A stretch of DNA of 64,000 nt, taken from positions 333,513 through 397,512 of the forward strand of contig NZ_PISM01000020.1 in the NCBI RefSeq assembly GCF_002929225.1. Reading direction: 5' to 3'. The DNA is from Stutzerimonas kunmingensis. GTDB lineage: Bacteria > Pseudomonadota > Gammaproteobacteria > Pseudomonadales > Pseudomonadaceae. The stretch's first letter is position 1. Every line of letters starts with the position of its first letter. This document shows, piece after piece, positions 1 to 9,072 of the stretch. The notes beneath the pieces are model-generated. The model had not been told where the DNA came from, did no database searches, and was given only the letters and a program-made list of their open reading frames with translations. The translations under genes were made by a program, and so were the position numbers.

Positions 1-687
1 CATCTGCACCACGTCGAGGGCCAGCAGGGCGAGGTGTTGCAGATATCCGCCGCGCACTCGCTGGCGCTGGGCTTCTTCCCGGCATGGATCGCCGGCCTGC
101 GCCACGACGGGCTGAACATCGCCACCCGACTGATCGCCACCAACGTCGGCGAAGCCGTGCATGTGCTGCGCGAGGGCGGCTGCGACCTGATTCTCGCCTA
201 CTACGACCCGGATGCCGCCTTGCAGCTCGACCCGGAGCTGTTTCCCTCGCTGCACCTGGGCCGCACCGAAATGCTGCCGGTCTGCGCGGCGGGTGCCGAC
301 GGCGCGCCACTGTATGACGTCGACAGCGGCCAGACCGTGCCGCTGCTGGCCTACAGCGCCGGCGCCTTTCTCGGTCGTTCGGTGAATCTGTTGCTGCGCC
401 AGCGCGCGTTGCGTTCGACCACTGTCTACGAGACGGCCATGGCCGACAGCCTGAAAAGCATGGCGCTGCAGGGGCTGGGCATCGCCTGGGTGCCGCGGCT
501 GAGCGTCGAACCCGAGTTGCAGCGCGGCGAGCTGGCGATCTGCGGCAGCGAGCAATGGCGGGTGCCACTGGAAATCCGTCTGTATCGCTGCTCGCTGATG
601 CGCAAAGGCGCGGTGCGCTTGCTCTGGCGAAGGTTGGAAAACCGTGCCGCGGAAGCCCAGCGACAGTCGGGCGAAGCAGCGGGTTAA
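1..687 (+). CDS. LysR-family regulator, C-terminal part (HypT/YjiE-like)
   Basis: The reading frame is open from base 1, so the N-terminal helix-turn-helix lies outside the window; about 228 residues of the effector-binding region remain. The sequence around 'QISAAHSLALGFFPAW' resembles the start of the periplasmic-binding-like domain of HypT/YjiE-type LysR proteins. From memory, P. aeruginosa has such a regulator close to purE, with an alcohol dehydrogenase between them; here that gap holds a biosynthetic-looking pair and a sensor kinase instead. The LysR assignment is fairly secure; the HypT subfamily is inference from sequence flavour and location. The inducer is unknown. Confidence 0.8.
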   Translation, partial: HLHHVEGQQGEVLQISAAHSLALGFFPAWIAGLRHDGLNIATRLIATNVGEAVHVLREGGCDLILAYYDPDAALQLDPELFPSLHLGRTEMLPVCAAGADGAPLYDVDSGQTVPLLAYSAGAFLGRSVNLLLRQRALRSTTVYETAMADSLKSMALQGLGIAWVPRLSVEPELQRGELAICGSEQWRVPLEIRLYRCSLMRKGAVRLLWRRLENRAAEAQRQSGEAAG

Positions 688-833
688 AGCGTTCTGCGCA
701 GCCAAATGAGCGTATCAAGCGGCTAACTGCACACATTTTGTTGCGTCGTGCAGGGCAACTTTTTCTGGCGGTACTGTCTTAGCTGAGCAATCCGAGCCGT
801 GGCCAGGCCGGACCCAGCCAAGGACAGACAGCC

Positions 834-3569
834 GTGAACCACGACTCCGACGCCACCGTGCCCGCTGCGGACGCGGTCTTTGCTATACCCGACCCGGCGA
901 CCACCAGCATCGCGCCCTTCACCCTGCATGCCGCGCTGACCCGAATTGCGCAAGGCGCGCCCGATCGACCGGCGGTGCTTTCGACCCGCTTCGCGCCGCT
1001 GGACCATCGCGGCCTGCAGCAGATGATCGAGCAGACCCGTCGCCAGTTGCGCCTGGCCGGCTTCGGCCGCGACGCGCGGATCGGTGTATTGCTGCCGGAA
1101 GCCCCGCAGGCGGCGGTCGCGATCATTGCCATCGCCTGTTCCGCGGTTGCCGTACCGCTCGATCCGCGCCTCGGCCCGGCCGAACTGGACCAGTTTCTCC
1201 AGCAGCTGCCGCTCGATGCCCTGCTGATCAGCAGTGACGGCGATCAGCAGGGCCGGGCGGCCGCCGAGCGCCACGGGCTGACGCTGATCAGTGCCGAAGC
1301 GGCCGCGGACGGCAGCCCGGCGTTACAGCTCGACATGCCGCTGGCTGCACAGCCGGCCGCCGATGATCTGCCCGAGGCAGACGCTCCAGCGTTCATCCTG
1401 CGCAGCTCCGGCACCACGGCGTTGCCCAAGCTGATTCCCTTCACCCATCGCAACATGCTGACCGCCGCCCGCAAGTGGCAGCGCTGGTTCGGCCTGGATG
1501 GCGGCGACCGCTGCCTGTGCGTATCGGCGCCCTATTATTCCCACGGGCTGAAGGTCACCATTCTCACGCCGCTGCTCACCGGCGGCAGCGTAGCCTTTCC
1601 GCTCAGCCCGGCGGTGGTGGACCTGCACGAGTGGTTCGAAAGCCTGCGGCCGAGCTGGTATTCCGCCGGCCCAGCGTTGCACCGCGCAATTCTCGAAGCG
1701 GCCAGCGCGCACCCCGAAGGGTTGGGCACGCAGCGGCCGCGCTTCGCCTCATCCGGCGGCGCGCCGCTGGGACAGGACATCATCGATGCCTTCGAGCAGA
1801 CCATGGGCTTCCCGGTGCTGGAACACTACGGCTCCAGCGAGGCCGCGCAGATCGCCGTTAACACCCCGGCCGAGCGCAAGGCGGACACGGTCGGTCGGCC
1901 CTGGCCGGAAACCCTGAGCATCGTCGACGAGAACGGCAACCCGCTGGCGGCCGGCGAGCGCGGCGAGATCCGCGTGCGTGGCGCGACGGTGATGCCTGGC
2001 TATCTCGGCGATGACACGCTCAACCGCGAGGTGCTGCGCGACGGCTGGTTCCACACCGGCGACATCGGCAGCCTCGACGAGGACGGCTTCCTGCGCCTGC
2101 ATGGACGCCTGCGGGAAGTGATCAACCGCGGCGGCGAGAAGGTCAGCCTGCCGGAAGTCGATGCGGTGCTGTTGCGCCATCCGGCGGTGGCCGATGCAGC
2201 GGCGTTCGCCGTGCCGCATCAGCGCCTCGGCCAGGACGTCGCCGCCGCCGTGGTGCTACGCCCTGGCATGCAGGTGGCGGCCGAGGAGCTGCAGCGCTAC
2301 CTGCGGGGCGAGCTGGTGTACTTCAAGGTGCCGCGGCGCGTGCAGATCATCGAAGCCTTGCCGCGTGGCTTGACCGGCAAGGTGTTGCGGCATCGGCTGG
2401 CGGATGCCTACCTCGAGCAGCGCAGCGCGCGGGCCAGGGCCGCGGCGGTGGCCGAGGCGGCGTCCGAACTGGAGCAGCAGGTGCTGGCGCTGTGGCGGCG
2501 ACTGCTGAAAACCGAGGCGGTCGGCCCGAACGACAACTTTCTCGATTGTGGTGGTGACTCGCTGCTGGCCACCGAAATGCTTGCCGAGCTGGAGCAGATG
2601 CTCGGGCGGGTGATCCCCGAATCGTTGCTGGTCGAGGCGGAGACTGCCCGCGAGCTGGCAGCACGCCTGGAGAATCTTGCCAACCACATCATTCCGGTCA
2701 TCGATTTCAACGCTCAGCCAGGGCGCACGCCGTTGTTCTGGTTCCACGGCGATTTCGCCCATGGCGGCTACTACATCCGTCGCCTGGCCCGGCTGCTCGG
2801 CCCGCAGCAACCGCTGACCGCCATCGCCCCGCATGGCATGGACAACGAGCCGATACCAGAGTCGGTGCAGCAGATGGCGCGTGAACGTCTGCCGCTGATC
2901 CTCGCGCGCCAGGCGCAGGGACCGTACCGCATCGGCGGCTACTGCAACGGCGCGCTGGTGGCCTTTGAGGCCGCTCGTTTGCTCATCGAGGCGGGCCATG
3001 AGGTGGAGATCGTCGCTCTGATCGATCCGCCCACCGCCAATGTTCGCCCGTGGTCGCGGGCCATCCTGCGTACCCTCGACCGGGTGCTGCCGGACATGCA
3101 CCTTGCTCGCGCCTACGAGGCGCTCAGCCGTTTCGGTGAAACCAGCAAGTGGCCCTATCCCAAGCGCTTCGCCAACCTGGCCTGGAAGCTGTCGCGGCGC
3201 AGCGTGCGCATGGTGCAGCAGCGGCTGGCCGGTGACGTGCCGGCACCACCCACCGCGCGTGATCGTGAGGTGCGCGTGCGCTTCCTGCAGTACTCGCTGG
3301 TAATGGCGCGCTACCTGCCCCGGCGTATCGACGCGCCGGTGGTGTATTTCTCCGCCGACTACACCAGTCGCGCCTGGCGCGACATGGGGGCTAGCTTCGA
3401 GAGTTACGACGTGCTCGGCGGCCATCATCGCTGTGTCAAGGACTACACCGCCTCCATCGCCACGCCGCTGCGCGCGCTGCTGGAGGAACCGGCTGCGGCA
3501 ATGCCTGGTCAGAGCGGCTTGATGTTGCCGCTGGCCGAGCCGGGCGAGCGCGATGGTCTGGTGCCCTGA
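834..3569 (+). CDS. Stand-alone A-T-TE protein (adenylation, carrier, thioesterase; NRPS-like)
   Basis: A 911-aa protein with three domains. Residues about 20-530 are an acyl/aryl adenylation domain: an A3-type loop (LRSSGTTALPK), 'EHYGSSEAAQ', 'GWFHTGDIG', and an A10-type lysine at about K516 in LTGK. Residues about 545-625 are a carrier domain with the phosphopantetheine serine in GGDSL (about S576). Residues about 645-890 are an alpha/beta-hydrolase thioesterase. Its nucleophile elbow reads GYCNG (Cys at about 704) rather than GxSxG, with a likely Asp in 'LIDPP' and His in 'GGHH'. There is no condensation or ketosynthase domain. The start is a GTG with a purine-rich stretch upstream. The next gene makes protocatechuate in known families, so an aryl acid substrate is possible, but the specificity cannot be read from sequence alone. 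A plain acyl-CoA ligase is less likely given the carrier and TE domains. Confidence 0.85.
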   Translation: MNHDSDATVPAADAVFAIPDPATTSIAPFTLHAALTRIAQGAPDRPAVLSTRFAPLDHRGLQQMIEQTRRQLRLAGFGRDARIGVLLPEAPQAAVAIIAIACSAVAVPLDPRLGPAELDQFLQQLPLDALLISSDGDQQGRAAAERHGLTLISAEAAADGSPALQLDMPLAAQPAADDLPEADAPAFILRSSGTTALPKLIPFTHRNMLTAARKWQRWFGLDGGDRCLCVSAPYYSHGLKVTILTPLLTGGSVAFPLSPAVVDLHEWFESLRPSWYSAGPALHRAILEAASAHPEGLGTQRPRFASSGGAPLGQDIIDAFEQTMGFPVLEHYGSSEAAQIAVNTPAERKADTVGRPWPETLSIVDENGNPLAAGERGEIRVRGATVMPGYLGDDTLNREVLRDGWFHTGDIGSLDEDGFLRLHGRLREVINRGGEKVSLPEVDAVLLRHPAVADAAAFAVPHQRLGQDVAAAVVLRPGMQVAAEELQRYLRGELVYFKVPRRVQIIEALPRGLTGKVLRHRLADAYLEQRSARARAAAVAEAASELEQQVLALWRRLLKTEAVGPNDNFLDCGGDSLLATEMLAELEQMLGRVIPESLLVEAETARELAARLENLANHIIPVIDFNAQPGRTPLFWFHGDFAHGGYYIRRLARLLGPQQPLTAIAPHGMDNEPIPESVQQMARERLPLILARQAQGPYRIGGYCNGALVAFEAARLLIEAGHEVEIVALIDPPTANVRPWSRAILRTLDRVLPDMHLARAYEALSRFGETSKWPYPKRFANLAWKLSRRSVRMVQQRLAGDVPAPPTARDREVRVRFLQYSLVMARYLPRRIDAPVVYFSADYTSRAWRDMGASFESYDVLGGHHRCVKDYTASIATPLRALLEEPAAAMPGQSGLMLPLAEPGERDGLVP

Positions 3570-3636
3570 TCATGCTCGCGTCGACCCCAGCGCTGCCGCG
3601 CAACTTCCCGAGTCACCCGGTAACAGGAGTAACCGC

Positions 3637-5559
3637 ATGAAACGCTCGATCGCCACCGTGTCGCTGAGCGGCACCCTGCCGGAGAAGCTGGAGGCCGCCG
3701 CGGCGGCTGGATTCGATGGCGTCGAGCTGTTCGAGAACGACCTGCTCTATCACTCCGGCAGCCCGCAGGACATCCGCCGCCTGTGCGAGGACCTGGGCAT
3801 TGCCGTCACGCTGTTCCAGCCGTTCCGTGATTTCGAGGGCTGCCCGCGGGCGCGCGTGCAGCGCAATCTCGATCGCGCCGAGCGCAAGTTCGACCTGATG
3901 CACGAGCTGGGCGTCGACCTGATGCTGCTCTGCAGCAACGTCCAGGCCGATGCGCTGGGCGATAACGAGACGCTGGTGGGTGACCTCGGCCAGATCGCCG
4001 AGCGTGCCGGTGCACGCGGGCTGCGCGTGGGCTACGAGGCGCTGGCCTGGGGCCGCCACGTGAAGACCTGGCGGCAGGTCTGGTCACTGGTACAACAGGT
4101 CGACAATCCTGCACTGGGGGTGATTCTCGACAGTTTCCATACGCTGGCGCTGGGCGATGACCCGAGCGGCATTGTCGATATCCCGGGCGAGCGAATCTTC
4201 TTCGTACAGCTCGCCGATGCGCCGCTGCTGGCAATGGATGTATTGCAGTGGAGTCGGCATTTCCGTTGTTTTCCCGGTCAGGGCGAATTCGACCTGGCGG
4301 GCTTTCTCGCACCTGTGCTGCAGGCCGGCTACAGCGGCCCGTTATCGCTGGAAGTGTTCAACGATGGCTTCCGCGCTGCGCCGCCGCGAGGCATCGCCGC
4401 CGACGGCCTGCGTGCGCTTCAGCACCTGGAAGAGAAAACCGGGCAACGTCTGAGTGCCTCGACCAGCCCGGCGCTGGCGCAAACGCTGTTCGCGCCAGCG
4501 CCGGCACCGCGCTACGAAGGCATCGATTTCCTCGAGTTTGCGGTGGACGAGCCGCACGCCGTGCGCCTCGGCAGCTGGCTGCAGCGTCTTGGCTTCGCCC
4601 ATGTCGGTCAGCACCGCTCGAAGGATGTGCAGCTGTTTCGCCAGGGCGAGATCAATATCGTGCTCAACGCCGAGCCCTATTCGTTTGCCCACAACTACTT
4701 CGAGGCGCATGGCCCTTCGGTGTGCGCCATGGCGCTGAAGATCGACGAAGAGGGGCCGGCGCTGGCGCGTGCCTGCGCCTTTGGCGGCCAGCCCTACCGT
4801 GGCCTGATCGGGCCGAACGAGCGGCAGATTCCGGCCGTGCGCGCGCCGGACGGCAGCCTGATCTATCTGCTTGAGTCCGGCGCGCCAGGGCAGAGCAACT
4901 ACGACATCGACTTTCGCCTGCATGCGGTCGGCCCGAAGGATGCGGGCTTGCAGCGTATCGATCACATGGCTACCGCGCTGCCGGCCGAAAGCCTGGCCAG
5001 CTGGGTGCTGTTCTATCGCAGCCTGTTCGATTTCGAGGCCGACAACGAGCTGCTGCTGCCCGATCCCTATGGGCTGATGAAGTGCCGCGCCATGCGTAGC
5101 CCCTGCGGTCGCGTCCGGCTGCCGCTGAACACCTCGCAGGATCGCGACACCGTGATCGCCCAGGCGCTGTCCAGTTATCGTGGCGCCGGGGTGCACCACG
5201 TGGCGTTCGCCTGCGACGACATCTTCGCCGAGGTCGCTCGGGCGCAGGCGGCCGGGGTGCCGCTGCTGGAAATCCCGCGCAACTACTACGACGATCTGGC
5301 GGCGCGGTTCGATTTCGACGACGCGCTGCTCGCTGAGCTGGCGCGCTACAACGTGCTCTACGACCGCGATGCCGAGGGTGGCGAGCTGTTCCACGTCTAC
5401 ACCGAACCGTTCGAAGGTCGCTTCTTCTTCGAGATCCTGCAGCGCTGCAATGGCTACACCGGCTACGGCACCGCCAATGTCGCGGTGCGCCTGGCGGCGA
5501 TGGCCAAGCAATGCCGCCGCTCGGCTCCCAGCGCCACCAGCGTCGCCAGCGCCTGCTGA
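3637..5559 (+). CDS. quiC: 3-dehydroshikimate dehydratase fused to an HPPD-like domain (QuiC type)
   Basis: A 640-aa fusion. Residues about 1-285 are a xylose-isomerase-like TIM barrel with 'GYEALAWGRH', 'LDSFH', 'QLAD' and 'LSLEVFND', the metal-ligand positions expected of dehydroshikimate dehydratases of the AsbF/QuiC group. Residues about 310-620 are a two-repeat VOC (4-hydroxyphenylpyruvate dioxygenase-like) domain keeping the His/His/Glu iron pattern in 'DHMATAL', 'VHHVAF' and 'FFFEILQR'. Known QuiC enzymes convert 3-dehydroshikimate to protocatechuate. The ATG at 3637 is chosen because AACAGGAG lies just upstream and translation from it begins at the barrel; the frame itself is open further upstream. 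It follows the A-T-TE gene by 67 nt, so the two may form one operon. Confidence 0.88.
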   Translation: MKRSIATVSLSGTLPEKLEAAAAAGFDGVELFENDLLYHSGSPQDIRRLCEDLGIAVTLFQPFRDFEGCPRARVQRNLDRAERKFDLMHELGVDLMLLCSNVQADALGDNETLVGDLGQIAERAGARGLRVGYEALAWGRHVKTWRQVWSLVQQVDNPALGVILDSFHTLALGDDPSGIVDIPGERIFFVQLADAPLLAMDVLQWSRHFRCFPGQGEFDLAGFLAPVLQAGYSGPLSLEVFNDGFRAAPPRGIAADGLRALQHLEEKTGQRLSASTSPALAQTLFAPAPAPRYEGIDFLEFAVDEPHAVRLGSWLQRLGFAHVGQHRSKDVQLFRQGEINIVLNAEPYSFAHNYFEAHGPSVCAMALKIDEEGPALARACAFGGQPYRGLIGPNERQIPAVRAPDGSLIYLLESGAPGQSNYDIDFRLHAVGPKDAGLQRIDHMATALPAESLASWVLFYRSLFDFEADNELLLPDPYGLMKCRAMRSPCGRVRLPLNTSQDRDTVIAQALSSYRGAGVHHVAFACDDIFAEVARAQAAGVPLLEIPRNYYDDLAARFDFDDALLAELARYNVLYDRDAEGGELFHVYTEPFEGRFFFEILQRCNGYTGYGTANVAVRLAAMAKQCRRSAPSATSVASAC

Positions 5560-5838
5560 AACGACGGCGAACTCGACCGCCAGGCTCCAGTGGCCTGTTT
5601 GGTAAGTTCAGTTGGTCAATTTCGGTGCCCATGGCCCCCGATACTGCATTGCTGCTCCTTGCCATAGCCCAGCTATGACTCGTCGCAGCGCCTTGTCTCG
5701 GACCCATGTTCATCCGAACTTGCCTCAACCAACTCACCGCACAGGCCACTAGCTCGACGCCGCGAGCGCGATGGTATGATCACGGCCTCGCCGCGCCTAC
5801 TGCTGATTATTCGCCTTGCGCGGCCGCTGGAGCCCATC

Positions 5839-8331
5839 GTGCCCACCTCAAAGCCAATCGGCCTGCGTCAATGGATCTGGCGGGCCTTCGTGCGCAGCGC
5901 GCTCATCCCACTGGTGCTGGTGGAGACCGCGTTGATCGCGATCTATCTGCTGACCAACAACGCCATTCGCGACGCTCAGGTCGAGCATCTGCGCGAAACC
6001 GCGCTCAACGACCTGCAGGCGGCGGTAAGTCTCGAGTCGCGTCTGATCAGCGAGCAACTCAGCCAGGTCAGCTCCCTGACCCAGTTGTATCGCAATCTCA
6101 CCGCGCAGACGCTGCAGAGTGAAGCGCCGCAGCAGACGCCCAATCTGGCCCTGAGCGACGACGGGGTGCGCTACAGCCCAAGCGACGACGGCGGCGCCGC
6201 CGTGTTCTATTCCAACGCCACTGCCCCCGAGCGGCATGATCTGCAGAAGATCGCCAGGCTGCGGCAGCTGGAGCCGCTGATGAAGGAGATCGAGGCGCGC
6301 AACCCGCTGGTCGCCAGCCTCTATTTCAACAGCTGGGATAGCTTCAACCATATCTATCCGTGGTTCTTCACGCTCGATCAGTACCCGGCGGACATGGATA
6401 TCCCCAAGTACAACTTCTATTACCTGGCAGACGCCAAGCACAACCCGTCGCGCGGCGTAGTGTGGACCGATGTCTACCTCGACCCGGCCGGGCACGGCTG
6501 GATGATGTCGGCGACCGCGCCGGTGTACCGCGGCGATTTTCTAGAAGGCGTGGTCGGCATCGACATCACCGTCAGCGGCATCCTCGAGCAGATCGGCCAG
6601 GTGCAGGTGCCCTGGGGTGGCTACGCCATGCTGGTCAGCGATGATCTGTCGATCATGGCGCTGCCCGAACCTGGCGAAGCGGATTTCGGCCTGGCCGAGC
6701 TGACCGAGCATTCCTATCTTGATGCCATCCGCCGCGAGGTGTTCAAGCCGGAGGATTTCCAGCTCGATCGCCGCCCGGAAACCGCTGAGCTCGCCGCGGC
6801 GATCTCCGGGGCCAGCAGCGGCGTACAGCAGGTGATGCTTGGCGGCCGGCCGCAGCTGGTGGCCTGGACCACTGTGGCGCAGACCGGCTGGCACCTGCTG
6901 GCGGTGGTCGATGAGGCCGCGATATTTCGCCAAACCAATGCCCTGGCGAGCCGTTATCAGCAGATCGGCTATCTGCTGATCGCCGGGTTGGTGCTGTTCT
7001 ATATCGGTTTCTTCGCCCTCATGTGGCTGCGCGCACGCCAGCTCAGCGGCGCGCTGCTGACGCCCATCGCCGGCATCTCGCGGATGCTCGGCGAGATTGG
7101 CGTCGGCCGCTGGCAGCCGCAGCCGGCCGAGTCGCAGATCCGCGAGCTGGACGAAATGTGCCGTCACACCCAGGACATCGGTAGCCGCCTGGCCTATAGC
7201 GAGTCCGAGCGCTGGGAGGCGCAACGACGACTGGAACTGGTGCTGGAAAGCGCAACCGAGAGCCTCTGGGAATATGACATGCCCAACCACCGGCTGCGTA
7301 TACGCGGCGGTATGGGGACGCGCTTCGGCCTGCCGTCGGGGCAGCTCAGCGATAGCGAGTTCCGTCGCCGTATCCACCCCGACGACTTGCCGCAGGCGCT
7401 GGCGCAGATCGAACGCGTCAGCCGCGGGCTGCAGCAGCGCTACGAGGCCGAATACCGCTTCGCCGATACCCAGGGCCACTACCACTGGCTGCTCAGCCGC
7501 GGGCGTGTGCTTGAACATGATCCGGATACTGGCGTGGCGAAGATACTCGCCGGTACTCATGTGGATATCGACGCGCTGAAGCGGGTCGAGGAAGAACTAC
7601 GCGCGGCGACCCTGCAGGCCCAGGCTGCCAGCGAAGCGAAGGGTCGGCTGCTCTCGGGTATCAGCCATGAACTGCGCACGCCGCTCAATGCGATTCTCGG
7701 TTTCGCCCAGCTGATGCGCATGGACTGCGACGACGAGAGCCAATCCGAGGCGGCGGAATACCTCGACGAGATCCTGCTTGCCAGTCGCCATCTCAACCAG
7801 CTGCTGGGCGAGATTCTCGAGTGGTCCAGCCTGCAGAACGAACCGGCGCAGCTCGAACTGCAGGCGGTGGACGTCTGCAAACTGATGCGCGAGTGCGCCG
7901 AACTGGTCTCGCTCGAGGTTCAGCAACGCGGCCTGCATCTGCAATTGCAGTTGCCGGATGAGCCACTGCAGGTGCTTGCCGAGCCGCGTCGGTTGCGCCA
8001 GGTGCTGCTCAACCTGCTGTCCAACGCGATGAAGTACAACGTTCCCGATGGCCACATCAGCTTACGTACCGAAACCAGCCCGGGGCATGTGCGGCTGTTG
8101 GTCGAGGATACGGGATTGGGCATCGAGCCCGCGCAGCAGGCGCAGGTGTTCGAACCCTTCCAGCGGCTCGGGCGCGAGAACAGCATGATCCAGGGCACCG
8201 GCATAGGGCTGTCGCTGTGCCTGGAGTTCGCCCGCCTGATGAACGGCCAGCTGGGACTGCACAGCGAACCTGGCGTCGGCAGCCGTTTCTGGATCGAACT
8301 GCCACGCCTGGCGCCTGCTGCGCTGCAGTAG
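5839..8331 (+). CDS. Membrane sensor histidine kinase with Cache and PAS domains
   Basis: About 830 aa. A first transmembrane helix follows a short N-terminus ('LIPLVLVETALIAIYLL'). A large periplasmic sensor region of dCache type ends near 'GVVGIDITVSGI'. A second transmembrane helix ('YLLIAGLVLFYIGFFALMW'), a PAS fold with 'RRIHPDDLPQAL', a HisKA domain with SHELRTPLN (His about 610) and a HATPase with 'LLNLLSNAMKYN', 'VEDTGLGI' and 'GTGIGLSL' follow. No receiver domain is fused and no response regulator is adjacent, so it probably phosphorelays to a partner elsewhere. GTG 5839 is preferred because GGAG sits 6 nt upstream; ATG 5776 in the same frame would add 21 residues. The ligand is unknown; Cache domains commonly bind amino or organic acids. 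Confidence 0.9.
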   Translation: MPTSKPIGLRQWIWRAFVRSALIPLVLVETALIAIYLLTNNAIRDAQVEHLRETALNDLQAAVSLESRLISEQLSQVSSLTQLYRNLTAQTLQSEAPQQTPNLALSDDGVRYSPSDDGGAAVFYSNATAPERHDLQKIARLRQLEPLMKEIEARNPLVASLYFNSWDSFNHIYPWFFTLDQYPADMDIPKYNFYYLADAKHNPSRGVVWTDVYLDPAGHGWMMSATAPVYRGDFLEGVVGIDITVSGILEQIGQVQVPWGGYAMLVSDDLSIMALPEPGEADFGLAELTEHSYLDAIRREVFKPEDFQLDRRPETAELAAAISGASSGVQQVMLGGRPQLVAWTTVAQTGWHLLAVVDEAAIFRQTNALASRYQQIGYLLIAGLVLFYIGFFALMWLRARQLSGALLTPIAGISRMLGEIGVGRWQPQPAESQIRELDEMCRHTQDIGSRLAYSESERWEAQRRLELVLESATESLWEYDMPNHRLRIRGGMGTRFGLPSGQLSDSEFRRRIHPDDLPQALAQIERVSRGLQQRYEAEYRFADTQGHYHWLLSRGRVLEHDPDTGVAKILAGTHVDIDALKRVEEELRAATLQAQAASEAKGRLLSGISHELRTPLNAILGFAQLMRMDCDDESQSEAAEYLDEILLASRHLNQLLGEILEWSSLQNEPAQLELQAVDVCKLMRECAELVSLEVQQRGLHLQLQLPDEPLQVLAEPRRLRQVLLNLLSNAMKYNVPDGHISLRTETSPGHVRLLVEDTGLGIEPAQQAQVFEPFQRLGRENSMIQGTGIGLSLCLEFARLMNGQLGLHSEPGVGSRFWIELPRLAPAALQ

Positions 8332-8479
8332 CGCGGGGTACTGGCTGGTCACGCCTTGCGCTATACTGCGCGGCTTTCGCGCGGGCGGCCAAGGTCAGTC
8401 CGCGACTGTCCAGGCCACGCTCTTTTGCGTGGTTTGTTGTTCTTGACGCGCCCGCGGGCGCCCAATGAGAGGCACGACG

Positions 8480-8968
8480 ATGAGCGCACTGGTAGGCGTG
8501 ATCATGGGCTCCAAGTCCGACTGGTCCACCCTGAGCCACACCGCCGACATGCTGGAAAAGCTGGGCATCCCCCATGAAGTGACGGTGGTGTCCGCCCATC
8601 GCACCCCGGACCTGCTCTTCCAGTACGCCGAACAGGCCGAAGCCCGCGGGTTGCGCGTGATCATCGCAGGCGCCGGCGGTGCCGCCCATCTGCCGGGCAT
8701 GTGCGCCGCCAAGACGCACCTGCCGGTGCTCGGCGTGCCGGTGCAGTCCTCGATGCTCTCCGGCGTCGATTCGCTGCTGTCCATCGTGCAGATGCCGGCG
8801 GGCGTGCCGGTCGCCACCCTGGCCATCGGCAAGGCCGGCGCGATCAACGCCGCGCTGCTGTCGGCGAGCATCCTCGGTCACGAGTTTCCCGAGTATCACC
8901 AGGCACTGAAGAAATTCCGCGACGAGCAGACCCAGACCGTTCTGGACAGCCCGGACCCACGCGTCTGA
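8480..8968 (+). CDS. purE: N5-carboxyaminoimidazole ribonucleotide mutase
   Basis: A 162-aa class I PurE. It carries '[10 protein letters not shown]' for nucleotide phosphate binding, 'SAHRTPD', and the glycine-rich stretch '[14 protein letters not shown]'. It rearranges N5-CAIR to CAIR in purine synthesis and works with PurK encoded just downstream. ATG 8480 is preferred over the in-frame ATG 15 nt upstream because the GAGAGG between them fits a ribosome-binding site. The length matches bacterial PurE. Confidence 0.97.
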   Translation: MSALVGVIMGSKSDWSTLSHTADMLEKLGIPHEVTVVSAHRTPDLLFQYAEQAEARGLRVIIAGAGGAAHLPGMCAAKTHLPVLGVPVQSSMLSGVDSLLSIVQMPAGVPVATLAIGKAGAINAALLSASILGHEFPEYHQALKKFRDEQTQTVLDSPDPRV

Positions 8969-9072
8969 GCCGACCCTGCCGGCGCGGCGACGCCCGCTGG
9001 CGGGTATAAACTTGCTTTCCTGCGCCGCGCGACGCGCGCGCTCGATCTGCCGCCTACTGAAGGGCCGTTGAT

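Noticed and set aside
723..1274. Long minus-strand frames opposite the A-T-TE gene and other high-GC genes (e.g. 2256-3428, 4342-5511, 36638-37873, 41950-43587)
   Set aside because: They are antisense shadows of clear protein-coding genes in high-GC sequence, with Arg/His/Gln-rich translations and no family motifs.
8340..8479. Purine riboswitch or PurR box before purE
   Set aside because: No purine riboswitch core or recognisable PurR palindrome; only a TATACT that could be a -10 element and a small hairpin are visible.
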